Assembly: GCA_958510825.1 (NCBI GenBank)
Contig: OY294049.1
Span: 434,001 to 498,000 of the forward strand
DNA length: 64,000 bases
Reading direction: 5' to 3'
Origin: Brachypterus glaber
Lineage: Eukaryota > Arthropoda > Insecta > Coleoptera > Kateretidae
Shown here: positions 28,645 through 42,627 of the stretch, piece after piece
Layout of the letters: each line of letters opens with the position of its first letter
Position numbering within the stretch: the first letter of the stretch is position 1
Translations under genes and position numbers: made by a program
Notes under the pieces: model-generated
Database searches by the model: none
Seen by the model: the letters and a program-made list of their open reading frames with translations, nothing else
Told to the model about the DNA's origin: nothing

Positions 28645-31384
28645 ACAAACAAAACCCAGAGCCCTTAAAATAGTCACCTGGAACGCTGATAGCCTCAATT
28701 CAAAAAAACCGGAACTCATAGAATTTCTACACGAAAATCAAATAGATATAGCCCTCATCCAAGAGACTGGTCTTAAACCACATCATAGGGGTACCATACC
28801 CAACTATTCCTGCTACCGTAACGATAGACTCCAGGACCGCAAAGGAGGCACAGCAATCTATATCAAAAAACACATATCTCACGATCTTCTTCATGCGCCC
28901 CCCACACAAAGCGACCAAGTCGAAACTACCTCCATATTCGTCAACATGCACGACAATTCCAAATTCAGGATCGTGTCCCTCTACAAACCCCCAAATAAGG
29001 AGGTCAGACCCGCCGACTTCGAAGGCTACTTTAACGACAATCATCCAACAATCCTAGCCGGAGACTTGAATTGCAAACACGCCCTTTGGCACTCTAGAAC
29101 AACTACGGCCAACGGCCGTAGGCTTTACGAAATATTACAACGTAACCATATAATGGTTACCGCACCCGATTCCCCAACCCACTATGGCCACGGCCTTCCT
29201 GATATCCTTGACATCGTTTTGTATAAAAACACGACACTAAACATTAACATCGAACTAAGACACGAACTAAGCTCCGACCACCTTCCAATCATTATCACGG
29301 CAGGAGGCATACCAACCGCAAACCACACCAAAAAAACCGTTTACAACTTCTCCTATATATCCGAACTCCTAGAAAGCAACACCAAAATCAATTCAATAAA
29401 TTCCGTCCAAGAACTAGATATTGCAGTAACCACCCTCACCAATACCATAAAATCCGCAATGGACAGCGCCAAATTAATCAAAAAAGTAGATATCCAAAAC
29501 CCACAGGACCTCCCCCGAGATCTCAAAGACTTAATCAGAGAGAAAAACCGACTTCTTCGTCGTGCACGCACCCTCCAAGACCCCCATATCAAACGCGAAG
29601 CAAACAGACTTACCCAGGAAGTCAAAGACCGACTAAACGTACTAGCAAATTCCCGCTGGGAGGGAAAAATAAAGTCACTCAACCCCCAGGATAGATCACT
29701 TTGGAGAATGGCCAAAACCCTATCCCTCGACCACCAACGAGGCATGCCCCCAATTCACGGCGAAAGAGGAGTCGTCTACTCCACCCCCGAAAAAGCCGAA
29801 GCATTTGCTGACGCAATGCGGAAACAATTTCAACCAAACCCTCCAATCCCCCCCGACTCCGACTCCGAATCAGAGACCGACTCCGAGCCCGACTCGGACG
29901 ACGAGAACTACGAGCAACTCATGCATGAAAGAGACATAAACCACATCTATAATAGAGTCACTAACCAAGTTGAAAACGACATTATCACCCCCACATCCCC
30001 CGAGGAAATCAAACGCATCATCAAAAATCTCCCAAAAAGGAAAGCCCCCGGTCCCGACCAAATACCGAATAAAATTCTTAAAATACTCCCCCGGAAAACC
30101 ATTATGGAAATCGTTAACATTGTTAACGCAATGCTCAGACTGCGCCACTTTCCAAAGCCCTGGAAAAACGCAGACGTAATAGTAATCAAAAAACCCGGAC
30201 AAAATCCAACTTTTGCTGAAAGCTACCGCCCCATAAGCCTCCTTTCCTCCCTAGGCAAAATAGCCGAGAAAGTCATACTAACCAGACTTCAAACTCTAGT
30301 TGAAGAACTAAATCTCCTTCCAAATGAGCAATTCGGCTTCCGAAGCAGACACTCCACAGTCCACCAGGTAGCTCGCCTGGTAGACTCTGTAACGGACGGA
30401 CTAAATAGGCGCGAAGCCGCGGGACTGATCCTCCTGGACATCGCAAAAGCCTTCGATAAGGTTTGGCACAAAGGTCTTGTAGCCAAACTCCACTTTCTCG
30501 GCCTCCCCCCAGGCATCACCAAACTCATAGCCTCCTTCCTCAAAGGCAGAGATTTTCAGATAAAAATAGGCGACTGTAAGTCCAACACCCGCCGCATCAG
30601 AGCTGGAGTTCCACAAGGTTCCCCACTATCCCCCCTTCTGTACAACCTCTTTACGGCAGATATTCCAAAAACTCAGGGCACTGAACTAGCCCTGTTCGCC
30701 GATGACACCGGCATCCTAGCAAAAGCCAGAAACCCCCAGCGCATCCATATCGCCCTCCAGCGCCAAATGGATGCCCTAATCAAATGGTTCTCCAAATGGA
30801 AAATCAAAGTAAACGCCAATAAAACCAAAGGCATCCTAATCTCTAGGATTAGAAGAGGCCCACCCCAACCCATTCAGATAAATGGCCACCCCATTAACTG
30901 GGAAAACCATGCCAAATACCTCGGCATTACAATCTCCAAAAACTTGACGTGGGATCAGCACGTCAAAAACACCCTCCAAATAGCAAATTGCCGCCTCTCC
31001 AAACTCTATCCCTTAATAGGCAGAAAGAGTCCCCTATCCATTAAAAACAAACTTCTTCTCTACAACCAAACCCTAAAGCCGGTACTTCTTTACGGAGCCC
31101 CAGCCTGGAATAAAATCACCCTTAACAAAACGCTCTCAGCAAAACTTCAGGCCTTCCAAAACAAGGCACTCAGAATATGCCTCGATGCCCCCTGGTTCAT
31201 GAGGAACAACCAGATACACAGAGATCTCGAAATGCCCCTCCTAAAAACGGAAATCATCCGCTACAGCACGTCTTTTATACAAGACAATTTAGATCACCCA
31301 AACCCCCTCATTTCAAACTTTCTAGATTACGATCATGAAATACACAACACTCACAAAAAGATCAAGAACGTCCTCAACCAGTAA
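28637..31384 (+). CDS. Element A copy 2 ORF2: endonuclease-reverse transcriptase
   Basis: 915 residues, identical by eye to copy 1, with all endonuclease and reverse transcriptase catalytic residues. Same ATGTCTAG overlap with ORF1. Confidence 0.95.
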   Translation: MSRQTKPRALKIVTWNADSLNSKKPELIEFLHENQIDIALIQETGLKPHHRGTIPNYSCYRNDRLQDRKGGTAIYIKKHISHDLLHAPPTQSDQVETTSIFVNMHDNSKFRIVSLYKPPNKEVRPADFEGYFNDNHPTILAGDLNCKHALWHSRTTTANGRRLYEILQRNHIMVTAPDSPTHYGHGLPDILDIVLYKNTTLNINIELRHELSSDHLPIIITAGGIPTANHTKKTVYNFSYISELLESNTKINSINSVQELDIAVTTLTNTIKSAMDSAKLIKKVDIQNPQDLPRDLKDLIREKNRLLRRARTLQDPHIKREANRLTQEVKDRLNVLANSRWEGKIKSLNPQDRSLWRMAKTLSLDHQRGMPPIHGERGVVYSTPEKAEAFADAMRKQFQPNPPIPPDSDSESETDSEPDSDDENYEQLMHERDINHIYNRVTNQVENDIITPTSPEEIKRIIKNLPKRKAPGPDQIPNKILKILPRKTIMEIVNIVNAMLRLRHFPKPWKNADVIVIKKPGQNPTFAESYRPISLLSSLGKIAEKVILTRLQTLVEELNLLPNEQFGFRSRHSTVHQVARLVDSVTDGLNRREAAGLILLDIAKAFDKVWHKGLVAKLHFLGLPPGITKLIASFLKGRDFQIKIGDCKSNTRRIRAGVPQGSPLSPLLYNLFTADIPKTQGTELALFADDTGILAKARNPQRIHIALQRQMDALIKWFSKWKIKVNANKTKGILISRIRRGPPQPIQINGHPINWENHAKYLGITISKNLTWDQHVKNTLQIANCRLSKLYPLIGRKSPLSIKNKLLLYNQTLKPVLLYGAPAWNKITLNKTLSAKLQAFQNKALRICLDAPWFMRNNQIHRDLEMPLLKTEIIRYSTSFIQDNLDHPNPLISNFLDYDHEIHNTHKKIKNVLNQ

Positions 31385-31406
31385 TGGTACCCACTAATAC
31401 AGGACA

Positions 31407-31602
31407 GATGCATTCCCAGCATCAGTGAGATAGTCTCACTCCTCCCGCACATCCCTCCTCTCCCTATCACATCCCTCCCCATCCCCCTCCCACCCACTCC
31501 ACAGCGCCAAATTATGACAGATGCAACTCGCATCAGTGAGCAGAGACTCACTCCCCCCAAATTATGACAGATGCAACTCGCATCAGTGAGCATAGACTCA
31601 CT
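31407..31602 (+). repeat. Element A copy 2 3' UTR hairpin array
   Basis: Same three paired-hairpin repeats as copy 1. Confidence 0.8.
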
Positions 31603-31754
31603 GCCCCAACTTTCAATTCAGATTAAATATTTTTTTAGATAAATGAGCCATAGGCTGCGCCTGTCTCTTAAAGACCCAAACAAACTAAAAATGATGATTT
31701 TGGCCATATTATCATTAACATTTGCTCGTGTAAGGTGTTACTGAACTAAACTAA

Positions 31755-32135
<381 letters not shown>

Positions 32136-32184
32136 ACTGTTGGAGAATCATCATCAAAAAAAAAAACACACAACAGCATAGAAC

Positions 32185-32200
32185 GGCCCTTCTCAGGGCC
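32185..32200 (+). terminator. Histone 3' stem-loop of H2A, unit 2
   Basis: Same TCTC-loop variant as unit 1. Confidence 0.93.
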
Positions 32201-33082
32201 ACAATTTGTTTACTGTATAAAAAGAATTTACTGCTTCCGTAGTGTGTTGTTCAAGTGTAGTAGGTATATGCCGTACATACGGTACACTTAGTGTGTGAGT
32301 GATGTCACGAATATCGGTGACGTACGTCCACTCGGTAGTGTTTGATTTGGACTGTTTACCGTAACACACGGTAATTACTGTTTGTCTGCCACCGTACATA
32401 CGGTGTTTGTTGTGCACAAAGATATAGTATTCACGGTACTTGGTTTTATGGATATTTACCGTACACACGGCACTTGGTAGTGTTCACCGTACACACGGTG
32501 AGGTGATTAGTGTCTAACACCGTACGTACGTCAGTACGGTGTTTTTTCACGAATATAGTGTTCACCGTACACACGGTACTTTTTTTTGTGTTTGTAAGTG
32601 CTTGCCAGAAGTGATTGATAAGAAGTCACAAGCAAGTCCAAACGAGCCGAATAGGTGCCGCCTCTTCGAGGTGAGTCTTAGATATAAGGATGCACGTCGA
32701 ACGAACTGGTATCTAGAAGAACTAAAAAAAAAAATACCGCCGCCAACAAAATAGTGCTTTCCCCTGTTAAATCAAAAACGAAAACTTTGTTTTTTTTTAA
32801 AAAAAGCCTACAACTTTGGATAATCAATCAACCTATGTTCAAAATTTCAAGTCTTTAGCCCGAAGCGTTCTTGAGTTCTCGTGGTCACAAATTTCCCGGA
32901 CACACAGACAGACAGAATTTTTTTGTAATTTTACGGAAATCATATTTTTTTGGATATAAAAACTCCGGAAACGTAAAAAAAAGCGTTAAATTTTTTTTTC
33001 GAAATTGATCGGCAGTCGACCTGTTAAGACATCTCCTTTCGTTCTTCTTCAATTACAATCCAACTCGAAATTTGAAGAAAAA

Positions 33083-33113
<31 letters not shown>

Positions 33114-33270
33114 GTTTGGACTTTTTCGTTCCAAACGAAAATTGATAGAAAAAAAAAATTGAAAAAAAAAATTCGAAAAAATTTTTTTTTAAACCATCGA
33201 TTATTATTGTGCCGCACCCCAAATCGGACCCGCGGAATCCGCGACTTTTTTTTGACTTTCTGATTTTTAC
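32201..33270. other. H2A-5S spacer with CCGTAC palindrome cluster, unit 2
   Basis: Palindromes at about 32267-32587, unchanged from unit 1; then A/T-run sequence up to the 5S fragment. No gene recognised. Confidence 0.75.
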
Positions 33271-33310
33271 GGCAACGACCATACCACTTTGAGAATGCCA
33301 GTTCTCGTCC
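33271..33310 (+). rRNA. 5S rRNA gene, 5' fragment (nt 1-40), interrupted, unit 2
   Basis: Same 40-nt fragment, cut at exactly the same nucleotide as unit 1, by element C copy 2. Confidence 0.95.
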
Positions 33311-33557
33311 ATTCCGGTTCGTACTCTCTTGGCGACCGGAGGTATCGCTGCGCTACACGACGTCAATAGTCAGTTGATATCAAATATTTTTATATCTTTA
33401 TTTTATTTTACATTATGGAACTTTTTATTTTTATTTTCATATTTTCGGGCGGGTAGTTAAGAATAGTATTAGTGCTAGTTATAGACATAGTTTTTAAGTA
33501 TAGTTTAAGTGTTAATTAAGTTTTGTGTGTGCCGTACATAGACGTTGTGCCAACGCT

Positions 33558-35137
33558 ATGGCCGAGAATGACAGTGCGGATGGCCTGGGAAGCCACTCTT
33601 ACGGGTCCTCCCAGGATTCACCCAGATTTGATGAATTCGTGAAAAATTATGGGTCAAACGAAAGCCTTACTAGAAAGCGCGCGGGGGACAGCCCCCGAGA
33701 AGACCGTTTGGAAGGTGATATGGTGTTATCTGATAGTGACAGCGATAACAACCAAAACAAACCACAGCAAAACAACAAGCATCGACGGCTCTCCGACGCT
33801 GGGAACCGAGGGAGACCGAACACCTTCAGCACTCGCGCCGGCAGCCGGCGTGCGTCACTGCGGGGCTCCACCCAGAGCCTACGAGGCGAAGAACAGGCCG
33901 AATCACAAAGAAGCGCATTCAGTGCCTTCACTCCTACCCCCAGCCTGTTTGACCCAAAGGACATGGAGGCGGTCAGAATTGAAGTAAAGGCCCACATAAA
34001 CACCCCCATGAGCCAAGTTGAAACTAGAAAACTGAACCAAGTGGAACAAGACAGATTAAGGGAACTGAGAGCCAAATTAGAAGTAGAAGACAATAAAAGA
34101 CAGGAATTAGAAGAAGAAAGAAAAAGAAGGGATGCTGAAAGAGAGGAATTTATAAGAAAACAGCAGATTGAATTAGACCGGATCACAAAAGCCAACTCAC
34201 AAAATAACTTCCATACTCCGAAAAAAGTTGTGAAAATTTCACAAATCATAGTCAAAAAGCCAGCACCCACAACAACACAAAATAGGTTCAGACCAATAAC
34301 CCCGACTGACGATATGGAGGTCACTACAAACAGCAGCCCCACTCCGAAAAAACCAACCGCTAAAACAACAACAACCACAACAACAAAACCAAGCAAATAT
34401 GTACCGCCTATAGTTCTTGAAGGTGTTGCTACCAATGCCAAACAAATAATTGAAGAGATAAACAACATAACAGACGAAAAAATTACATTAAGATTTACGC
34501 GCAACAGCACAATGTTGTATACAAAAAACTTAAAGGACTTCAGTACAGTGAAAGAAGCCCTAATTGAAGACAAAAACGAATTCCACAGTTACACCCCTCG
34601 CTCGGAAAAAACGCGGGCCTTCATCATCAGAGGCCTCGACTCAGATCCGAGCGAGGCGGAAGTAACTGCTGCGCTAATGGAGGAACACCAAGTAGAAGTA
34701 CAAAAAATATATAAATTAAAAACTACCGGACGGCCTTTATACATGGCCGTCACAAGCAGCGCAATCGATGAAAAGTTTCTCAACCAGAATGTCCGGTATC
34801 TGATGCATATCCGGATATTCTGGGAGAAAAGAAAAAACAATAAATATATTGTTCAATGCCACCGTTGCCAAATGTGGCAACATGCAACCTCAAATTGCAA
34901 CAGAGGGCCGAGATGTCTGAAGTGCGGAGAAAACCACTACACGCACACGTGCAAAAAATCCAAAGACGTCCCGGCGTTCTGTTGCAACTGCCAGGGAGAC
35001 CACCCAGCCAATTACACCGGATGTCCCACATACCTAAAAATAATGGACCAAATAGAGGAGAGAAAAATCCTAGAAGCCAACAAAAATCAAAAATACACCG
35101 CAGCCCCCCCTCCCAAAAAAAACATTTGGGAAGAAAG

Positions 35138-35173
<36 letters not shown>

Positions 35174-35447
35174 ACAACAAACCCCCCCACAACCTCAAAC
35201 CAAAATACCCCCACCCCAATCCCGCAATCCACCCCCTCCCCCCCGAGATAGTACCCAAAATACTAATACCCTTTTTTTCAAAATTTCAGAGGAGTTCAAC
35301 ACCCTGCGCGAGACGGTCAACCTCTCTGAACTGCTGCGGGCCATCCGAGACCTTAATGCCAGCGTCAGCCAAGCTACCTCCATGAGGGACAAGACAATGA
35401 GATGCATGTCATTCTTTGACGGGCTAGAGGACAACTATAGGATTTAA
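33558..35447 (+). CDS. Element C copy 2 ORF1: Gag-like protein
   Basis: 629 residues from the ATG at 33558. Two more glutamines than copy 1 in the Gln run, and Gly for Val in the RAGDSPRED stretch. Zinc knuckles and core unchanged. Confidence 0.88.
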
Positions 35448-35547
35448 AGAGCTAAGTACAATAAATGTTTGTCTTTTTAATTGCGACGGCGTCGCAAAAT
35501 CCCTCCCCGAACTCCCCCAATTCCTTCATGATAACAGGGTAGATATT

Positions 35548-38136
35548 ATGTGCCTTTCGGAGACCCACCTAAAGCCAAATAAACCCGATTTGAGGCTAGG
35601 CGGCTACACGGTGTACAGACAGGACAGACTTAATAGGCCAAAGGGTGGCGTGGCCATCGTGGTCAAAAATAACATCCCCCACACCCTCCTACCCCATAAT
35701 CCCAATGCAAGTATTGAAAACGTAACTATCAAGTTGCTAAACAATACTTGCATTTCCTCCATTTACAACCCTCCCAAAAACAACTTCACCCACCGGGAGA
35801 TAGACAGTCTCCTATCTGTGGGGCGTAAAGTCCTACTGGCCGGAGACTGGAACTCCCCCCACCCCCAATGGAACTGTCCACGTCCCGATGCTAGAGGGAA
35901 TGCGCTAGCAGACTACATCGCGAACAATCACGTGGCAGTTTCATTCCCTAACACCCACACCCACTTCCCCCACAATGGCCAGTCACCCTCCACCATAGAC
36001 ATCCTGATAAACAAAAATCAAGATGTCACCGATCTGTACACCCAAAGCGGCCTGGTCTCAGATCATGTCCCTGTATTTTTCACTATACAGGGCGATAAAC
36101 AAATAATCATTGAAAAAATAAATCGGGACTATGCCAAGGCCAACTGGGCCGGTTTCCGAAAGCACATAAACGACCGCCTTGTTATCACTAACCAGATCCC
36201 CACCCCCGCATCCCTTGATGCCCAAGTTTCCTCCCTCACTAAACTCATCCATGAGGCTAGTGAGGTACACATCCCCAAAATAAGGGTAGTGAATAATAAA
36301 TCACTACCCGAGAGCATCCTCCGCCTTATTCAAAAAAAGAATAGGGCGAGAGCGAGGTGCAACCAAACGCAGAGTGCCAGTGACCGAGCCGAGAAAAACA
36401 GACTTTGTCGCGAGGTCAGGGAACGCATCATAGATTACCGCAACATGCAATGGGAAAACAAACTCCTAAAAATAGACCCTCGCGACAACAAAAGCCTGTG
36501 GAACTTGACTCGGTCACTGAAATTCAAACCTAACCCCATCCCCACCATCAACGCCAACGGTGGGGAACACGTAACTAACGCCGAAAAGGCCGAAGCTCTC
36601 GCGGAGCATTTCCACAGCGTACACCAACTCGATAACAACCTTACACACGAACAACGTGAAATCGTGGACGCTGTGGGGGCGTTCCGCGAGAGTGACGTCA
36701 CAATCGGCAGAGCTGAACTACCCCGCATCATGGTCCATCCCAGCGAGGTAAGAGAACAAATCAAGCTCTTACCGGCCAGAAAGGCACCTGGCTGGGATGG
36801 TATCGATGGCAAACTTATAAAGAACCTGCCCAAAAAAGCGGTAGTTCAGCTCAGTTATATTTTTAATGCCATGTTTCTTTCACAGCACTTCCCCACCGAT
36901 TGGAAAAAAGCGACAATCATCCCCATACCCAAAAACAAAACCCACCCCTCTGACCCTAACAATTACCGCCCCATTTCACTTCTTCCCACCCTGGGGAAAT
37001 TGGCCGAAAAATTCATATCAAAAAAATTAGACAAATTTATTGAAGACAAAAATATTCTCCCGCCAGAGCAGTTTGGGTTCCGCAAGCACCACTCCACCGT
37101 GTTGCAAGTCGCAAGGGTTGTGCATGACGTGAAGAACAATTTTAACGCTAAGCGTAACACCGTCATGCTCACCCTTGACGCGCAAAAAGCGTTTGACAGG
37201 GTATGGATCGACGGCGTAATATTCAAATACATTATGTGGGACTGCCCCCCATACCTTGTCAAACTGCTGGACTCGTATCTGCGAGATAGGGTGTTCCGCG
37301 TGAGCGCAAACGGAGTTCTGTCGGGAGAAAAAATTGTCAACGTCGGCCTACCCCAGGGCACCGTCCTCGCCCCCAAAATTTTTATCTCCTACACCTCCGA
37401 TATCCCCAAGCACCGGTCCACAAAAGTAGGATTGTTTGCAGACGACGCATGCGTCTATGCAACATCCTACTCCTCCGAAGTGGCCGGTCGCAAAATCCAA
37501 ATGCACGTCCAAATATTACAAAAGTATTTCGACAAGTGGAAAATTAAAATAAATCCGCAAAAAACAGAACTAATAAATTTCACAAAAAAATATACAAACA
37601 ATAAAATAAACACTAAAATCAAATATAACAATGTCGAAATACAAGAGAAAACCACAGTGAAATATTTGGGCGTGCATTTGGACAAGCGACTAACTTTCAA
37701 CCCCCATATCAAATCCCTCATAACCAAATCCAACATTGCCGTAAAACGCACCTACCCCCTAATAAACCAGAAATCTGTCCTTTCCGTACAGAACAAATGC
37801 CTCTTGTACAAGCAAGTTTTGCGCCCTATCATCACCTACGCGGCGCCAGTGTTTTGCAACGCGTCGGACACGGCGCGGCTGCCACTGAATAGGGTGCAAA
37901 ACAAATTGCTTAGGCACTGCACGGGCAAGGGCAGATATACCCGAATCGCCGACCTGCAAGACGCAGCGGGCGTGACTGACCTCAACACTTACATAAACAA
38001 ACTAAGCGACAGATTCTACAGATACCATATCACAAACAGCGTACTAACAGAACATATGACGCACCTACGGGCGCGTCATAATGTGCACTATAAGCACCGT
38101 TTAATATACGGTAACCAGGACATTTTTCACGAATAG
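35548..38136 (+). CDS. Element C copy 2 ORF2: endonuclease-reverse transcriptase (true N-terminus upstream of 35548)
   Basis: 862 residues from the first ATG, intact. Differs from copy 1 at two residues seen by eye (Ser to Asn in MQWENKL; Leu to Ser in MFLSQHF). As in copy 1, the endonuclease N-terminus lies upstream in an ATG-less open frame. Confidence 0.9.
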   Translation: MCLSETHLKPNKPDLRLGGYTVYRQDRLNRPKGGVAIVVKNNIPHTLLPHNPNASIENVTIKLLNNTCISSIYNPPKNNFTHREIDSLLSVGRKVLLAGDWNSPHPQWNCPRPDARGNALADYIANNHVAVSFPNTHTHFPHNGQSPSTIDILINKNQDVTDLYTQSGLVSDHVPVFFTIQGDKQIIIEKINRDYAKANWAGFRKHINDRLVITNQIPTPASLDAQVSSLTKLIHEASEVHIPKIRVVNNKSLPESILRLIQKKNRARARCNQTQSASDRAEKNRLCREVRERIIDYRNMQWENKLLKIDPRDNKSLWNLTRSLKFKPNPIPTINANGGEHVTNAEKAEALAEHFHSVHQLDNNLTHEQREIVDAVGAFRESDVTIGRAELPRIMVHPSEVREQIKLLPARKAPGWDGIDGKLIKNLPKKAVVQLSYIFNAMFLSQHFPTDWKKATIIPIPKNKTHPSDPNNYRPISLLPTLGKLAEKFISKKLDKFIEDKNILPPEQFGFRKHHSTVLQVARVVHDVKNNFNAKRNTVMLTLDAQKAFDRVWIDGVIFKYIMWDCPPYLVKLLDSYLRDRVFRVSANGVLSGEKIVNVGLPQGTVLAPKIFISYTSDIPKHRSTKVGLFADDACVYATSYSSEVAGRKIQMHVQILQKYFDKWKIKINPQKTELINFTKKYTNNKINTKIKYNNVEIQEKTTVKYLGVHLDKRLTFNPHIKSLITKSNIAVKRTYPLINQKSVLSVQNKCLLYKQVLRPIITYAAPVFCNASDTARLPLNRVQNKLLRHCTGKGRYTRIADLQDAAGVTDLNTYINKLSDRFYRYHITNSVLTEHMTHLRARHNVHYKHRLIYGNQDIFHE

Positions 38137-39034
38137 CCCTATGTTACCAATCAAAATTTTAAATGTATGTCAATTTTTATTTTTTATACTTTTCATTTAT
38201 TTTTTATATTTATTCATATTTATTTCATTATTTCATGTCCACTTTTTAACATTATTATATTCATTTTTATTTTTCATGTATATACATGTTCGTCTAATTG
38301 TTATGTGTTATTTTAAACAGTGAATGGTATCTGTAGAACTTGGCGCTTAGCCCCGCGGTTTCACAGTCAGTCTCGCTCGCGCTTTGCGCTGCCGGCCGAC
38401 GCGACTGGAAATCCCCAACACAGTCCCCGCAGGTCGATCCGAGGCCGGTGCTCTGCGCTACGTCCACACACACTGCCGGCGAGGCAGCCGCGTTTGTGGG
38501 CGGGGCTAGGGTTCCATAGCAACGGATCGACTTGCGCGCTCCCCATAGCGACCGCAAAACAATTATTGTACAGGGTTTTTAAATTCTTTTTCCCTAATTT
38601 CTGTTAACCACCTGTCTAGCCCAAATACACCCCATTGATTTTTGTCCCTCAGGTGACATTTGCTGCTGCACCAAGAACCAAACTGGCACACAAGATCTGT
38701 GATCGATTGTGACCCGGAGCAACTTCAGAGAGAAAACAACGAACGCAGGATGGAAACTCCCGACCAACTGGCCCTACCATCTCGGCCCAAGGAACGACCC
38801 TCCATGCACACGATCCGCTGGGAGAGCGCCAACCCGGACGCGGATGGGCGTGGTCGGGCGTCGAGGCGCTACATTCAGCTCGCGCTGTGGTGGCGTCGCG
38901 ACGACTGGCCGCGCCCCTCCGTGATCGGGGTGAGCGCGCCTGCGGCGCGCGTGTATGTGGGACCGTTGATAGTATAAGTTAATCCATGCATTGTTAAATC
39001 ATTTATAATGAATAAAGCCTTTGAAATTGAATTG
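38137..39034 (+). other. Element C copy 2 3' UTR
   Basis: Same AT-rich then CpG-rich layout as copy 1, with AATAAA near the end; no further gene seen. Confidence 0.7.
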
Positions 39035-39035
39035 A

Positions 39036-39125
39036 GTTCTCGTCCGATCACTGAAGCCAAGCAAAGTCGGGCGCGGTTAGTACTTGGATGGGTGACCGCT
39101 TGGGAACACCGCGTGCCGTTGCCCC
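39036..39125 (+). rRNA. 5S rRNA gene, 3' fragment (nt 31-120), unit 2
   Basis: Same fragment as unit 1, with T6 terminator at 39126-39131. Confidence 0.95.
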
Positions 39126-39395
39126 TTTTTTGTTTTCGTTTGGACGTTTTTTTTTTTTGCGAAGATTCTTGCATTACAGCCGGTCAGAGCATGCATCATC
39201 CCCTGATTTGGAATTCCCTCTAATCGGATTTTAATTCTCGCATTTCTCGATTTATCCATATTACGTAGGTACTGATGTAAAATGTCAACAGAGGTAGGTA
39301 CATACACTCGTACACATTTATTTTATTTTATACGGCTGAAATTAAACAAAACATTGGGCAAGGGTAAATTCCTTTTCTCTGATGAGAGAACTTGT

Positions 39396-39411
39396 GGTTC
39401 TGAAAAGAACC
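39396..39411 (-). terminator. Histone 3' stem-loop of H4, unit 2
   Basis: Identical to the unit 1 H4 stem-loop. Confidence 0.95.
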
Positions 39412-39448
39412 GTTTTTCTTTGTGTTTTCGTTTTTGTCAACGTTGGTT

Positions 39449-40406
<958 letters not shown>

Positions 40407-40460
40407 TTTAGTTGCGTTTCTTTAGGGTCGTCCAGTCGACAAAATCACAACAAAAAAAAC

Positions 40461-40476
40461 GGTTCTTTTCAGAACC
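40461..40476 (+). terminator. Histone 3' stem-loop of H3, unit 2
   Basis: Identical to the unit 1 H3 stem-loop. Confidence 0.95.
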
Positions 40477-41286
<810 letters not shown>

Positions 41287-41453
41287 GACTCATGGAACAG
41301 TACCTTTGTCCATTACACCTTGTGATTTATTTATTTATTATGTGATATTACCTGTGATAATTTTAAAATGTTCACCGTGATAGAACCGTGCAAACTATCT
41401 GCGAACTCAAAGTAATAGTCTCTTCTTTTTTACAAACGCTCACTATTTCCAAC

Positions 41454-41454
<1 letters not shown>

Positions 41455-41538
<84 letters not shown>

Positions 41539-41539
41539 T
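41455..41539. repeat. (AAT)n microsatellite, unit 3
   Basis: About 28 AAT copies, longer than units 1 and 2. Confidence 0.95.
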
Positions 41540-41750
41540 GTCGAGAGTATATGTAAAAATTCGGATTTATAAAACAGCAAAATCTGCTATCCAATACGAG
41601 CGATCGAAAGAAAAACTAATACAAGATACGTCTTTGTTCTTCTTCTATATCGCGCTGTAAACATTTTCAAAAATTGCGGCGAGGGGCATCAGGTGGGTAA
41701 AAATTTTCAACGTTTGATGTAAGATTCTTTTTTCTCCGAATAAAATTTGT

Positions 41751-41766
41751 GGCCCTGAAAAGGGCC
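41751..41766 (-). terminator. Histone 3' stem-loop of H1, unit 3
   Basis: Identical to the unit 1 H1 stem-loop. Confidence 0.95.
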
Positions 41767-41825
41767 ATTTAATGTCGAACACGACGTCGTAGAATCGGTG
41801 CTTGTGCAACAACTTTGGTGACCGT

Positions 41826-42539
41826 TCACTTCTTTCTCTTGGGAGAGGCGGCTTTTTTGGCCTTCGACGCGGCCGGAGATTTGGCGGTTTTCGGTTTGGG
41901 TGCCTTCGGTTTCTTGGTCGGACCGGCCTTGTTTGATTTTTTCGCCTTCGACGGAGACTTGGTGGGTTTCGCGGCGGCGGCGGCGGCGGCTGCAGTCTTG
42001 GCCACGGGTTTTTTCTCGGCCACGGCCTTTTTTGCCTTGGCTGCGACTGCGGTCTTTTTCTCGGCCTTCTTCGCTTTGGGTGTTGCAGCTTTCTTGGCGG
42101 TCTTCGGTTTGTCGGTGGACGCGGCGGCGGCGGCGCCGCCACGTTTGGCCGGAGATTTTTTGGCCCTGCTGGCGGTCGTCTTTTTCTCGGCCTTCTTGGC
42201 GGCACCACCAGTTGCTGCTGCGGCCAACTTGAACGATCCGGACGCTCCCTTGCCCTTGGTCTGTACCAAAGCTCCGGAGACGACGGCCGATTTCAGGTAC
42301 TTCTTGATGAAGGGGGCCACTTTTTCGGCGTCGACTTTGTAGTTGGAAACCAGGTATTTTTTGATCGCCTGTAATGAGGAACCTCCGCGTTCTTTCAACG
42401 CTTTGATCGCGTTGTTTACCATTTCGGAGGTTGGCGGATGTGTCGGCTTCGCGCGAGGATTAGGCACTTTCTTCTCCTTCTTCGTGGGTGTCTGGGCCTG
42501 AGCAGCAACGGCGGAAGCTTGATTTTCGGTATCGGCCAT
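41826..42539 (-). CDS. H1: Linker histone H1, unit 3
   Basis: 237 residues: one extra alanine in the C-terminal run before [11 protein letters not shown] (nine Ala in place of eight), a GCN-repeat length change. Otherwise as unit 1. Confidence 0.97.
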   Translation of the reverse strand: MADTENQASAVAAQAQTPTKKEKKVPNPRAKPTHPPTSEMVNNAIKALKERGGSSLQAIKKYLVSNYKVDAEKVAPFIKKYLKSAVVSGALVQTKGKGASGSFKLAAAATGGAAKKAEKKTTASRAKKSPAKRGGAAAAASTDKPKTAKKAATPKAKKAEKKTAVAAKAKKAVAEKKPVAKTAAAAAAAAKPTKSPSKAKKSNKAGPTKKPKAPKPKTAKSPAASKAKKAASPKRKK

Positions 42540-42597
42540 GACAGTGGGTTATTTTTCGGAAAAAAATCTGTCGATCTGGTTACACTCGGCGAGAATG

Positions 42598-42627
42598 TAT
42601 ATAAATTCTCATTTCGCCAAGTGTTTT
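42598..42627 (-). promoter_or_regulatory. H1 core promoter, unit 3
   Basis: TATA box at 42598-42605 and AAACAC box, unchanged. Confidence 0.7.

Larger units (their letters stand above)
26849..31696 (+). mobile_element. Element A, copy 2: in the H2A core promoter
   Basis: 4.85 kb between the H2A TATA box and initiator, flanked by ATTTTGGCCATA (26837-26848 and 31697-31708). Filler GCATATAACA precedes the constant 5' end AGTCGAGTG, about 42 bp downstream of the TATA T. The 3' tail is ...CAAACTAAAAATGATG, differing from the other copies, so this is a separate insertion. Unit 4 shows the empty site. Confidence 0.95.
33311..39034 (+). mobile_element. Element C, copy 2: inside the 5S rRNA gene
   Basis: 5.7 kb, flanked by AGTTCTCGTCC (33300-33310 and 39035-39045). 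Starts ATTCCGG after the duplication's final C, without the extra C of copy 1. Its 3' end (GAAATTGAATTG) differs from copy 1 (GAAATTTGAATTTG). Same orientation as 5S. Confidence 0.93.
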